Of a stretch of DNA of 64,000 nucleotides, positions 45,803 to 56,820 are shown piece after piece. The stretch covers positions 73,864 through 137,863 of the forward strand of contig VZQC01013995.1 in assembly GCA_009823505.1 (NCBI GenBank), in the 5' to 3' direction. Position numbers and translations under genes: made by a program. The notes beneath the pieces were generated by a model, which saw only the letters and a program-made list of their open reading frames with translations, was not told the origin of the DNA and did no database searches. The DNA comes from Rhizomys pruinosus. Its lineage: Eukaryota; Chordata; Mammalia; Rodentia; Spalacidae. The number at the start of each line of letters is the position of its first letter. Within the stretch, counting starts at the first letter, position 1.

Positions 45803-46050
45803 TTTATTCTTTTTTTTATTATTTATTTCTGTATGTGTATGAATGTACTGTCTGCATGCAAGTGTGTGCACCCGTGTCATGCAGTGCCGCGGAGGTCAGA
45901 AGAGGGTGTTGGATTCCCCCGGAACTGGAGTTCTCCTGGAATTGAAGTTTCAGACGGTTCTCGGCTGCCATGTCGGTGTTGGGGATCGAACCCGGGTCCT
46001 CTGCAAGAGCGGTCGGTGCTCCCAACCGCTAGGCCATCTCTCCAGCCCTT
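45803..46050 (-). mobile_element. B2/B3-type SINE, long version
   Basis: Antisense copy with the internal duplication (complement of aacttcaattccaggag/aactccagttccggggg). Perfect 14-bp target duplications cccacgttatcttt at 45789-45802 and 46051-46064. Confidence 0.95.
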
Positions 46051-46348
46051 CCCACGTTATCTTTACTCATTTATCTTCTGATGGACAGCTAGGCTGATCC
46101 TGCAACCTGGCTAATTAGAATAGTGTCACAACAAGCACAAATGTGCAGATAACTCTGGTCTCTGCAGCTATCTTAGATTCTTTCAGGTGTGGATCCAGGA
46201 CTGATATAACAGGGACGTGTGGGAGGTCTAGTTTTGGTTTTAGTTTCTTGAGGAAGTTCCATAATTATTTCCTTGGTGACTGGAGTAATTTGGGGTTCTC
46301 ACCAGTAGTATATGAGTGTTCTTTTATATTGTCCTTGTATGTTTTCTT

Positions 46349-46571
46349 TTTTTAATTTTTATTTACTCTTTATGTGTATGAAGGTACTGTCTGCATGCAG
46401 GTCTGTGCACCCATATCGTGCAATGCCATGGAGGTCAGAAGAGGGCGTCGTATTCCCCTGGAAACTGGAGTTAAAGACAGTTCCCAGCTGCCATGTGGGT
46501 GCTGGGGATCGAACCCTGGTCCTCTGCAAGAGCAGTCGGTGCTCTTAGCCGCTAGGCCATCTCTCCAGCCC
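46349..46571 (-). mobile_element. B2/B3-type SINE, short version
   Basis: Antisense copy lacking the internal duplication. Target duplications cttgtatgttttctt (46334-46348) and cttgtgtgttttctt (46572-46586), 14 of 15 identical. Confidence 0.93.
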
Positions 46572-46950
46572 CTTGTGTGTTTTCTTGATGACAACAATGT
46601 GACTGAGTGAATTAGAATCTCAGTACGGTTTGATCTGCACTTCCTTGCTTTCTAAAGTCACTGAGTAAGTTTTCATGTTTTTTGTTCATTTACTTCTTCA
46701 TGTGAAAAGTATCTATTCATATAATTTCTCCACTTGCTAACGAGATTATTTGTTCTTTGTATATTTAATTTTTAAAGTTCTTCATATATTCTGGATATTA
46801 ATCCCCTAGTGATGAAATATTTCTCCCGCTCTTTAGGCTGTCTCTTTATTTTTGGACTGTTTCTTTTGCTGTGCAGAAGGTTTTCAAATATGTGATTCTA
46901 TTTTTCAATGCTTGCTATTATTTCCTGAGCCTTTTCTCACAGATGTGAAA

Positions 46951-47187
46951 GTTGGGAAGTAGAAGTGAAGGTCTGCCAGGATGTTAGTGAGATCCTTCCT
47001 GTTTCCTCAAATGAATGTAGTCTCTTTCCGTACATGCTCAGAGCCCATCAGCTCTACCTTAATCACCTTACCTAAACCCAGTTACCTCTGAAAGTCTCCT
47101 CATTGTGAGCGATGATTGCAGAATAAATTTGGAGTGGAGAACTGAAGAGACATATGTGTCTATAATACCTGGATTACCTGTTCAACT
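46951..47187. other. No recognised feature
   Basis: Short unique-looking spacer. Confidence 0.4.
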
Positions 47188-47310
47188 TTAAATCAACCCT
47201 ATGAGGGAAGATCATCGAACTTAAATAATTTGTCTTGGTCACTCACTAAACCAGAAAAGTGCAAGAGGAAGCCAGGAACTAACTCTGTAGCCTCTTGTGA
47301 TACTTACTGT
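47188..47310 (-). mobile_element. MIR SINE fragment
   Basis: 'aatcaaccctatgagggaag', 'aataatttgtcttggtcact' and 'gcaagaggaagccaggaact' match the antisense MIR core. Confidence 0.6.
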
Positions 47311-47689
47311 CTTACGTATACTGCTGGATACAAAAGAAAACATTGCAGAGAGACATGAATAGTTCACTGTTTTCTGCTTGATCATACTAGTGAATAATCT
47401 AAAACCAAAATGAGGCAAAAAATATTCAAAATACAGAGTTTGGAAACAAAGTTAAAGAGATAAAAAACAGACTAATATCCTCATGAAGGTGGAACAAAAG
47501 GAAAATGGGAATTATAAAGGGGATGAAAAGAGCTAGATCTGAATACTTATGTGCCCTGTTGTTCATGTAGCAATGCCTAAAATGGGATATGTAAGAATGA
47601 AGTGTCTGACTGAAAAGAAAAATAGTCAGTGGAAAAGTGAAAGAACACACTGCTATAAATAATGTCACATATTTTAAAAATAATGCATA

Positions 47690-47732
47690 TATATACATAT
47701 ATATATGCATATATATATATATATATATATAC
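47690..47732. repeat. (TA)n microsatellite
   Basis: Imperfect TA/TACA array. The Tyr/Ile-rich frames crossing it on both strands are artefacts. Confidence 0.95.
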
Positions 47733-49189
47733 ATGGCATGTGGATGGAAAATGCTTCACTCAAATAGTAACAGGAAAACAAGTGGAATAAAGGAATCTGG
47801 TCTGAGTTCTTTGGTTGTTCTGGGTTGAAGTCACTGGGTACCTCAGCTATGATCTCCTACCCCTTTTAGTGGTCAAGAGCTGCTTCTACCTCAGCCTCTT
47901 GGACGTAACTGGTAGAGCTGCCCTCCTCTCCTGGGGTTTCTGTTCCCAGAAAGCCCATCCCACATTTCTATGTTTTCATAGTCCCTGGTCCCTAGTACCC
48001 TAGACACTCTTACTAAGATCTGCGCTTTTGAAGATGGACACAGAAACATTCCTTGGATATTCATCAGGGACTCCTCTCGAGGAAGCATGCCCTCCTTTAA
48101 GTATCAGGACACATGGCTATATAACCCACTTGCCTCCCCCCCCAAAAAAAAATAATAAACCATGAAACATACAACCCAAAAGCAGGTAGACAGTTTCCTT
48201 CCGTCAATACTTCCCAAGTATATATCTTGTGCCAGGAGCAGTGGGGAAGGAGAGCCGTTAAGAGCCCCTGTCAGTGCTGATTTCCTGAAAATCATATCCT
48301 GGCTGGAAAAGGATGATGAGAAATTAAAGCAAGCCACCAAGCTAGTATAGGTGATACACAAGACAAGTGGGACATTTGATAATAAATGACTGGACATATG
48401 GCTGGGGTTCACTTAGATGTAATTTGGGGACAAATTCTCAATAGATAGAATATATAACTGGGTTTCCAGGATGAGGAGCCAGAAATAATCCCAGGAGGAA
48501 CATCTGAGTAGAGATGCTGGGAGAGATGAGGTGAAGCTGAACATAGCTGGTGAGATCTGGAAGCCTGGACTAGGATAGACACTGAGAAGAACAGAGTTGA
48601 CCTCAAATCACATAGATGTCCAGATTTCACTTGTTAGGGTTTTAATTTTATTTTAATAGCAATAAAAAAATCTCCTGGAGGGCTTAAAGTGGCAACCTCA
48701 CTGCTGTCGTATTCACTGGCGTATGCCTGTCACTCTCGTCCATCACTCCCATCACAACCCAATTTCTACAATGTGGACCAAAAACAAGTGGTTCTGCAGG
48801 GATCCTGCAGGCCTCCAGGACCAGGTTGGGACTGCTGAGTCAGCCTCATGGTCTGAGCAGCTACCAGGTTCTCAGTTTCTTCAACATGCAGAAAGTTATT
48901 GGACTACCAATCTGTATCAGGTTAATGAATCTAATAAATCCCTCTTAAAATAAAAAAAAATGGGCAATATGGCATTTAATTGCAATTTGTACATTTTAAG
49001 GTGACCAATCTAGTTGCCTTGTGTAGATGGGAGTAAGGAAGGAAGGGTTAACAGGAATTGGGTTTGGGCACTGAGGGGTGGTGCTTGCTGATACTCAGAC
49101 TGAGGATGAATATACAATATAGCTAGAGAGGGGTAGGACAGACCCCCACACTTGCAGAGCCCCTGGTGAGCCATGAGGGCTTTATCATG
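47733..49189. other. No firm feature; possible old repeat at 48.8-48.96 kb
   Basis: Unique-looking. The end at 48900-48960 ('ctaataaatccctcttaaaa', then A-run) resembles the 3' end of an old retroposed or LTR element. No gene is called. Confidence 0.35.
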
Positions 49190-49330
49190 TTCCTTCATCT
49201 CCTTGTACCTAATTTTCTCATCTAGGTAATAAAAATATGAGTTCCCATTTAGAACAATTGTGCTGATTAAATTAGGTGATATGTATAGGAGATCTGATGC
49301 ACAGAGATCATTCACTATGAAAATATTAGC
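49190..49330 (+). mobile_element. MIR SINE fragment
   Basis: 'ctaattttctcatctaggta', 'gtgctgattaaattaggtga' and 'gatctgatgcacagagatc' follow the MIR core and 3' part. Confidence 0.6.
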
Positions 49331-49564
49331 AGCCTGTAAGAAAGTGATTTAGGTCATGAGTTGAAGTTAGGACAAACTTTTTCACAGAAATTAGTAACTT
49401 CAAGCCATGCTTTGCCTATTAATTTCCCAACCAGTAGCTCCAAAACAGTTGCTACTAACAGACACCAATTCCACTCCAAGTATGGCTCACGTTATTGTAC
49501 TTATTTCCCCCAACAGTCTTACAATATGGTTCAGATTCCATTGCGTTGTCATCTCCTACTTTGA

Positions 49565-49685
49565 TGTGAACAAAATGCACTCAGAAGTGCTTGGTAACTT
49601 GATCAAGGTCACCTAGTCAATGGCAGAGTGAGAGTTCACTCCAGATCTGTTGGAATCCAGGTGCCAGGCACTTTCTACCATAATC
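49565..49685 (-). mobile_element. MIR SINE fragment
   Basis: 'ttggtaacttgatcaaggtc', 'acctagtcaatggcagagtg' and 'gttggaatccaggtgccagg' match the antisense MIR core (AAGGTCAC motif). Confidence 0.65.
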
Positions 49686-50159
49686 GCTCATCAGCCATGT
49701 ATCCCAAACACATTTCAAGATCTTGGTGTTCCAAAAACTCTGTGTCTCATCACAGAATATCCCATCCATGGAAGGTCTCCAGGGGACATGGGGAAGAAAG
49801 AAATTTGCCTATTCCATGCCTTATGAAGAAGGACAACACAGACCTGTTCCATCTGGTGTTCTGTCAAGCACAGCTTTGCCAGGTAAAGTCTGGAAATGAG
49901 GTTGCACCCACTGCTGAGTACCAAATGTTACATAGCTAATTAACCACAGAGATCTGGGAAGGAACCCATTAAAGAGACCAAATACAGCATGTAGGAAACG
50001 CAAATGGTAATATTGCTGCTTATTACAGTTATTGCCATTAATATTAATATTAATGCTATTATTTAATTTTATTATTACTCTGATATATCATTATTATCGC
50101 TGTCTCCTAGCATCTTCCCTATAAATCTATCACCAAATGTTTTAGAGGTTTAATATTGT
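49686..50159. other. No recognised feature; ends in AT-rich DNA
   Basis: Unique-looking; 50.03-50.1 kb is a simple (ATT)n-like stretch. Confidence 0.4.
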
Positions 50160-50164
50160 TACAG

Positions 50165-50332
50165 TTATGTAATTAAACAAATAGAAATAATAGTTGCAGA
50201 ATTGCAGAGTTACATAATTATTGCTCTGCAATGGAAATCATAAATAAAACTTACATGCCTCAATAGCAGTTACATTAAAAACAATAGAAACATTGAAGGC
50301 TAAAGCTGAAGAATTATGTAATGGTTACATAA
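50165..50332. promoter_or_regulatory. Cluster of four TTATGTAA (D-box-like) sites
   Basis: TTATGTAA or its complement TTACATAA occurs exactly at 50165-50172, 50210-50217, 50314-50321 and 50325-50332. This is the core bound by PAR-bZIP factors (DBP, HLF, TEF) and NFIL3, and is also compatible with C/EBP. The last two form a 10-bp inverted repeat with a 3-base spacer (50312-50334). The second lies in a hairpin with 9-bp arms, attgcagag and ctctgcaat (50201-50232). Function as an enhancer is inference; A/T-richness raises chance hits. Confidence 0.35.
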
Positions 50333-50335
50333 TTA

Positions 50336-52031
50336 AATAATAAATTATACCAGAACGACAGGGATATGCAGTACATGAAGCAGCCTGCAGAATGGGAAAG
50401 AAAAGGAAGCCATTGAACAGTGGGTTCTAACATGAACAGCCCAGAGAGTTTATCTGCCTTTCATTCTGGATCCATGTATATGGATTTTATCACATATTTT
50501 ATACAGAATGTTAAGCAGTTTATCCAAGGTTGTAAATCATTTGGCCACTGTAATTCCCTAAAGTGAACATGTTGCACACTCAGTCTCTGTGCTTCAAATT
50601 ATCTCTAAATTTTCTTGCATCTTGACTAAATACTATACAATAACTCTCCAATTACTTGGGTTGACTTAAGGTCAAGCAGGTTCACATGGGAAGAAACACA
50701 CACCAGAGGTAGAAAATGACACAATTGTGAAAATTATTGAGACACTGAATTACCACATCTGGAGGATATTTGGGGTTGCGTTATCACCATATTAACATAC
50801 CCAAGTATTTGGAAAAAACCACAATATTTGGTATTACATCAAATATCTGGATGACTGGACTGACTCGCTAATATTTTTGTTCCTGAGTTCTGCAGTCAGG
50901 CTGCCTAGATTTTTATAGAAGCTGTGTCTGTTGAGGTCTGGAGTGAGAGATGTCATCATCTGAGGACATAAAATGGGCACCTGCTCTAAAGCCTGAGCTC
51001 AGAAGGGGAAGCTAGAGTGATAGCAACCCATTTTGCACTCTGCATCCACCTGTCTCCCTGGGTGTCAGCACAATTGAGCTCATTGTTGGAATGAATGGCA
51101 GGATGGGATGTTCCTGGGAGGCCAGCAGCATGCGGGATGAATAAGCACATGGCATTGCTCGCCAGCAGCAACGGGGAGGCAGAAGGCTCCTGTCCAGAGC
51201 CAGCAGGGAACTGAGCCATAGTCTGCCAGTCTCTCTGTAATTCACATGTGAAGGAAGCTCTGAGTTCTCCATGTGGCCTGTTCTGAGAGCAGCCAGGCTG
51301 GGCCATTATCATAATGGGGTCACCTGGGAGGCTAGGAATAGACAGGGGAGCAGTCTATTGGGGAGAACTAATTGACTCCTGTCTTGTTACTTGGCTCAGC
51401 TTGACAGGCAAACCTAATGATTGGAAAAGTACGGCCTCAGCAGAGGCCCACACCAAGGAAGGGCCAAGAGGCCAGAGCACTGCTGGGCCTGAGGGAGGCC
51501 GAGCAGACTGTCCAGTGTCAGGCCTGCAATCTCAGGTTGCAGTTCTCCAACAGGTGGTTCCGACATGCCCCTGGCTTACAGGGAGACTGCACTGCCATCT
51601 GCCTGTGTCTCAAACTGACACAGTGATGAAGGACGTTTAGAATTCAGAAATCTCAGCCTCCTTTTGTCCCTGTCCCCAAGAGCTCACCTGTAAGTCCTTT
51701 GTACCCTTCCCAAAAGGAAGGTGAAAATCAGGTCCTTGTCTGGGAAAGCTGGAAAATCAGCGTGGTCCTGGGTACAGAGGAACTTCTGTACCAGCTAGCT
51801 GGAAACCTAGGCAAAGAATACCAGGCTTCTTGCCCAACACTGAGAGTCTCCCAGAGGACTGTGATGCTATGAATTCCCTGGGGTTTCTGAAACAAACAAA
51901 CTTGGCACATTACCTCAGGCAGTTTTAACATGGTGTCATAGACTGGAATGCTTAAATAACAGTATGTTTCTTACTGTTAGGAAGGCTGAAACCCACAGTC
52001 AGATTGCTACACAGTCAAGGTCTGGTTTCCT

Positions 52032-52032
<1 letters not shown>
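50336..52032. other. No recognised gene or repeat
   Basis: Includes a G/C-richer part at 51.0-51.65 kb with overlapping 86-108-codon frames on both strands. None has a motif or splice context that I can support. Confidence 0.4.

Positions 52033-52080
<48 letters not shown>
52033..52080. repeat. (CT)n microsatellite
   Basis: About 23 CT units without interruption. Confidence 0.97.
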
Positions 52081-52082
<2 letters not shown>

Positions 52083-52089
52083 CCAAAAT

Positions 52090-52165
52090 AGGGTCTGGTG
52101 GTTAATATCTATAATCCTAGTATTTAGGACCCCAAGGCACAAGAATTGAAATTAAAAAAGGTCAC
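52090..52165 (+). mobile_element. Degraded B1-related fragment
   Basis: 'gggtctggtggttaatatct', 'ataatcctagtatttagg' and 'caaggcacaagaattg' match the left half of a B1/7SL-type SINE. Confidence 0.5.
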
Positions 52166-52169
52166 TAAT

Positions 52170-52315
52170 TCCATCATGAAAACCCCCACTGTCAGTAATT
52201 TTTTACCCGTACTTACTTCCCACAGACCCCAGCTCTATAATTAATCGCATTAGAGATTAGGCCCATATCATGAATTTGGGGGGACTATAAACATCCGGTC
52301 CATAATCCCTTGCTT
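52170..52315 (-). mobile_element. MaLR-type LTR fragment
   Basis: 'cccccactgtcagtaat', 'gagattaggcccatatcatg', 'aatttggggggactataaac' and 'tccataatcccttgc' are the antisense of the MaLR LTR 5' end (ATTCATATGTTGAAATC region). Confidence 0.6.
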
Positions 52316-55009
52316 CTAACTTCTGCTTCCTCTTTGTGTCAGGTGTGAGTCCTTGACTTCATTGGTAGGAACAGATACCTGGCCTGCAGGCTGGACATCA
52401 TCAAGAGAGTGTGGTAAACTTCAGCTCGTAACAGGTTCTCCCTTCTGCCTCTTTCAAAGAATAATGGAGTTTCTGTCAGGATTTCTGCCCCATGTTCCAC
52501 CCATGTGGTAAGTTCCCTCTGAGATTTCTTCCATGCTTACAGATCTAGCTAGGTTGCACCTATTTTTGAGGAAATAACAAAAACCATCAAACTAACCCAT
52601 CTTCTCGTGGGGAGCAGGGCTCTTCTGGGTGTTCCAGGAGGAAAGAGCTCAGCGTCCTGTGGACTGAAGAAGCAAGTGGTCACCTCCCATCAGTGTTCCA
52701 TTGGAGCAGGCATCCTCAGCTCCTCAGAGCCCTGTGACCCCTCCCTGGAGTCCCCACTAGACTATTTTCAAAGTCCTTTTGTTTCAGGGCCCAGCGTTCA
52801 TGATCCTATTCCCAGAGATGGAATTCCCTGGCCTTTCCAGGCTGCAAACACCATGACCGCATAGCTGTCTTTATCACTGCTGCCAACGTCAGTGCATGGA
52901 AACCACTCCCTGACTAACATCTTTGTACTGAGCAGGGGAATCAGAACGGAACAGATGTTTTAAGGACTCCATAAATCCGTGAAGATGCAAAACCACCCAC
53001 CCAGCACTTTTTAACAATGCACCATGCTGATGAACCAGCATATCGGAAATACCAAAATAAATATGAAATCCCAATGAAGCCTCAGAATAAATCTTAGGGT
53101 TTTTTCTTTCTTCGCTTCCCCTTATAACATATACCAGGCATCATTTTTAATACTCAGTGAAGACCCACAACTGGGAACAGAAGGTCTATAAAAACGCAGC
53201 CGCTTCCTCTGAAGTGGCCGGGTGATCAGCCTCATGTGTGTGAATCACCCCCAATTGTTTCCTGAAAAACTCATTTCAGTCTCCCCAGAACTTTCTCCCT
53301 CTCCCACACATACACTGTTGTCATGTTGCCTCTCATAACTCCTTGCTGAATTCCAATGAGGTTTTCTAATTAGCCTAATTAATTTTCTGCCCAACTTAAT
53401 AAGACTGTCTCTGGTTCAGAAATAATTGGACTTCCCAAACACCATTTTCCCTCCCTCCATTTCTCAGTGGTGAGTTGTGATCCAACCTCCTTTAATAATT
53501 CAAAATTAGCTTCTGTTTTTCAGATGATGGGTTCATGTTCACAGAGTTATTTAGTTTTTTCATTAACACTCTCACATCTAGCTCTTCCTCTTATAAAGAA
53601 TACCTTAAAAAGCACTAAGAATAACAGGAAGCTTAGATCTCTTCCTGCAGAGACAAATCCATTTGGGACTAAGATTTCAGTGGATTCTTATTAGTTTTCA
53701 GGGTGGTAAATCACTGACATAGATGAAGCATATTCTTTCCCACAAACTTTGGTAGCAGTTGTGAAAATGAGCCTTACCAGACCAAAGACTGAAATCAAAC
53801 ACTTTCAGGCAATTGGCCTCCTAGGGAAGAAGGGCCTTCTTATAACCACTTGGGAATTTGTTATATGTGTTATGAATGTGTTACTATAGGAAAATTGAAT
53901 TGTTATAAACATAAGTGTGTGTTCTCCCAAAACAAAACGATGAGCTGGAAACAATGAGGAAAGCAGAAGAGGTACAGAAGGGAAGAGATGAAAGACAAGT
54001 AGGCAAGCCAATGACTAGGCCTGTGCCCCTTTGCCCGTTTGAATGAGATCTGCAAAGCTGTGTAAATTGCATATTGTCTCGTGTTTGCTCTCGGGTTCTG
54101 GAATGGCAGGCCACCGTAGCCTCTGTAGTATTGGTTTTGCAGCCCCAAGAATACTTTGCTTGGAACCATGAAGATGGAATTATTTTCTCATTCCCTAAAA
54201 AGCCTCAAGCAATTTTTAGAGGACTTATAAATATGCCAGTGAGCAGAGCAGGGGAATATCTATGAGTACAGCGAGATGGCGAGTCTTCCCCAGTCTCGGA
54301 GACCACACAGCTGTAAGCGTTCTCCTTGTGGCGACTGCGTTTTAAGTGAATCGTGATGATGGGAGGGCTTCCAAAGACTTTATTCCAAACAATGATGATA
54401 AGCGTGTATCCTTACTCTCTTTCGGTTACCCTAGGCCCAAAGCCCCCCAAATAAAAAGCCTATAGATGTTGGATTGGACCTTTATTCCAATGAAAATCAA
54501 CAGTGATCTATTTACCTTCCAAGGGTCACAGCTTCCATTAGGACTCTCTTAGATATACACCACACTAGGAAAATATGGGCCAGAAAACTCTATGTGTAAT
54601 AAACTAGTAGGTTCAGACATAATTATCTCCTACTCAGAAAGTCATCTCTCTCTCTTGTTCACTCTCTCTCTTACTCACTCACTCACTCTCTCTTCCTTCT
54701 CAGAGGACAGATTTTTAGAGACAATAAGTGGTAATAATTATGAAGTATGTTCTAATTTATTTTTCAGATATAAATGTTATTTAGTTTCCCACAAATGTCT
54801 AGAAATTTAGTATGCTTTGTGGTAACGCTCTGATGTGTTAGTGAGCAGTGACCATTGGGGAAGAGAAGACAGAAGTTAAGTTTAAAGGAATCAAAGTAGA
54901 AAATGAATAGTAACATTGTGGCCATCTATTTAAACGAATCTCATCCTTGGCTACCAATCAGGACATAGCCAAGTGGAATGTAACAGTCTACATTGAATTT
55001 AAAAATTTC
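52316..55009. other. No recognised gene; one CT-rich tract
   Basis: Unique-looking non-coding DNA. A (CTCT/CTCA) tract lies at about 54643-54705. I see no exon with a plausible frame and splice sites. Confidence 0.4.
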
Positions 55010-55019
55010 AGACTTCCCT

Positions 55020-55071
55020 TCTATTTTGTTTATTTTATTTATTTTTGTATGTGTATGAATGTACTGTCTGC
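55020..55071 (-). mobile_element. 5'-truncated B2/B3-type SINE (about 50 bp)
   Basis: Only the 3' end of the SINE is present, read antisense (poly-T-like tail, 'tatgtgtatgaatgtactgt', ctgca). It is flanked by cagacttc at 55012-55019 and 55072-55079, consistent with an insertion of a truncated copy. Confidence 0.75.
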
Positions 55072-55079
55072 AGACTTCT

Positions 55080-56493
55080 TTTTGCTTAAATGAGGCTACT
55101 AAACAGTGGAATGCTATGATGCCCAGAAGACATCTAGGGATTTTATGAAACATGGCCCATTTAACAAGACAGATTTTCAATGAAGATTTGTTCAAAACTT
55201 AAAGCTAATAAAGTAGTAGCTAAACTGTAAGTCCCCTACCCACATTTTATCCCTAGAATGATGTTAAAGCGTGCTGTCTGGACGTCAGTGTTGGGATGGA
55301 TTTCTGGTTTTAGTCTGGGTTAACTTTTTCTACTACTTGCCCCACCTCCCTTCCTCTGGTTAAGTTCTGCTTCAACTTAAACAAATTAATCTGGCCCTGA
55401 TTTTTGTATGGATGCCTTGAAGATGACATCTTGCTAAAACAGAACAGAACAAGCAAATAACATCAAGCACTGCTTCAATAATGACCCGAGGATTTAATTC
55501 CAAGTTACCCCTGCAGAAGTACCTTTATTTCCCCGTGCTTTAAAGGGATACCTTCTGATTCCTTTAGTTTCCATTGGTACTGAACATGGATTCCATGGGA
55601 CTCTGAAAATGGGCTCTAGAGCTGCAAGAGGGGAATGTCTTGTCTTCTGCACAAGTTTTCCTTGACCTTGTGCCTTCAAAGGTCAGAACTAATGCATCAA
55701 TCCTACTTAGATAAAGTGTGAACAAGTAAGCACACCACATCAGACAGAGGTCACATATGATAGGTCTCTCAGTGCAGGAACTTAATACCAAGAGCTCTCA
55801 TAAAGGTGTTGGACAAGTGGAAAGAGAGATGGATGATCACAGAACACACAGCTTAACAACCACAGGGGCTGGGACTATTGAGACAAGGAAAAAGTGGCGT
55901 GTCCATAGTTAAAAGCCAGGCCTCCTGACAGAAACTGGAACTACCTTGGTGGGACTTTAGGTGGAAATTATAAATTCAAAAGAGATGAAGCAATTTCCAG
56001 AGAGGCCACTCCATCTCTTAAAAGAGACAATGCCAGGAATCTATCGAACTAGGAGTTGCCTTGCTGGAAGAGCCTGCTCCTGCAGATACACCTGCCATTC
56101 ACGTATACACAGGGGCATTTGCTACCTAGCTCTAAGCTGAATCACCAGTCAAGATTTGATTAATCATGAAACTGCTGGGTGACCTCTGTAAACAGGACAG
56201 GTTCTGCTTCAGTGACTTCCCACAGCTAACCTGCATAGCAGATAGAAAAGAATTTCCTTGTAATGCCTGGGAGTTTGCTTGCCATGACTTTCACCCAGTG
56301 CTCCCAGGTCTCTGTGTCATTGTCAGGTAAAGCAAGTCAGAGGAGTACATAGTCTAGGCTATTTCTCTTGAGTACCTAGTCTTTCTACTTCCTGAGATCT
56401 CTAATATGAAGAGATTCCTCCCAGTTTCTATCAGGCAGGACCAGATCCTTCCCTGTTCATCCTTCATTGTACATGGTAGACCTTGACCAAGAA
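55080..56493. other. No recognised gene or repeat
   Basis: Unique-looking non-coding DNA. Confidence 0.4.
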
Positions 56494-56690
56494 ATGTGAG
56501 CAAGGCCAGAGAGAGGGGTCAAGGATAAGAGCGCTTGCTCTGTAAGCATAAGAGGCCTAAGTTTGAATCTCTAGTGCCCATATAACAAGTCAGACATGTC
56601 CACACATGCCTGCCAACTCAGGACTGGTGGCGATGAGATTGCCAACCAGCCAGTGGCAAACTTCCAGTTCAGTGGACAACCCAGCCCCAA
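56494..56690 (+). mobile_element. B4-type SINE
   Basis: 'ggccagagagaggggtcaag', 'gagcgcttgctctgtaagca' and 'aagtttgaatctctagtgcc' form the tRNA-like head. A diverged B1-like half follows and runs into a CA array, as at 2.4 kb. Confidence 0.6.
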
Positions 56691-56720
56691 CACACACACA
56701 AACATACACACACACACGCG

Positions 56721-56768
<48 letters not shown>

Positions 56769-56820
56769 GTGTCAGTAACGTTTCAGCCCTGCCCCTACCA
56801 CCACCACCACCACCACCACA
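56690..56820. repeat. (CA)n-(CG)n-(CA)n array and (CAC)n
   Basis: CA units flank 12 bases of alternating CG (about 56717-56730), then about 18 CA units; after a spacer, a (CCA)n run at about 56798-56820. Alternating purine-pyrimidine of this kind can adopt Z-DNA. The long Cys/Val frame on the minus strand is an artefact. Confidence 0.95.

Larger units (their letters stand above)
45440..46950 (-). mobile_element. L1 ORF2 3' part, interrupted by two SINEs
   Basis: Antisense L1: 'ctttatgactgaatgaaact', 'gatgacaacaatgtgactga', 'tgatctgcacttccttgc', 'catatattctggatattaat', 'aggctgtctctttattttt', 'tgctgtgcagaaggtttt'. Two B2/B3-type SINEs, both antisense to the window and so in the L1 orientation, are inserted at 45803 and 46349. 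Confidence 0.85.

Noticed and set aside
48162..48350. A 62-codon frame with a plausible helical end (FLKIISWLEKDDEKLKQATKL)
   Set aside because: I considered an exon or processed pseudogene but recognise no parent gene, and the length is within chance.
51000..51650. Overlapping frames of 86-108 codons on both strands in a G/C-richer patch
   Set aside because: No start context, domain or splice pattern stands out on either strand.
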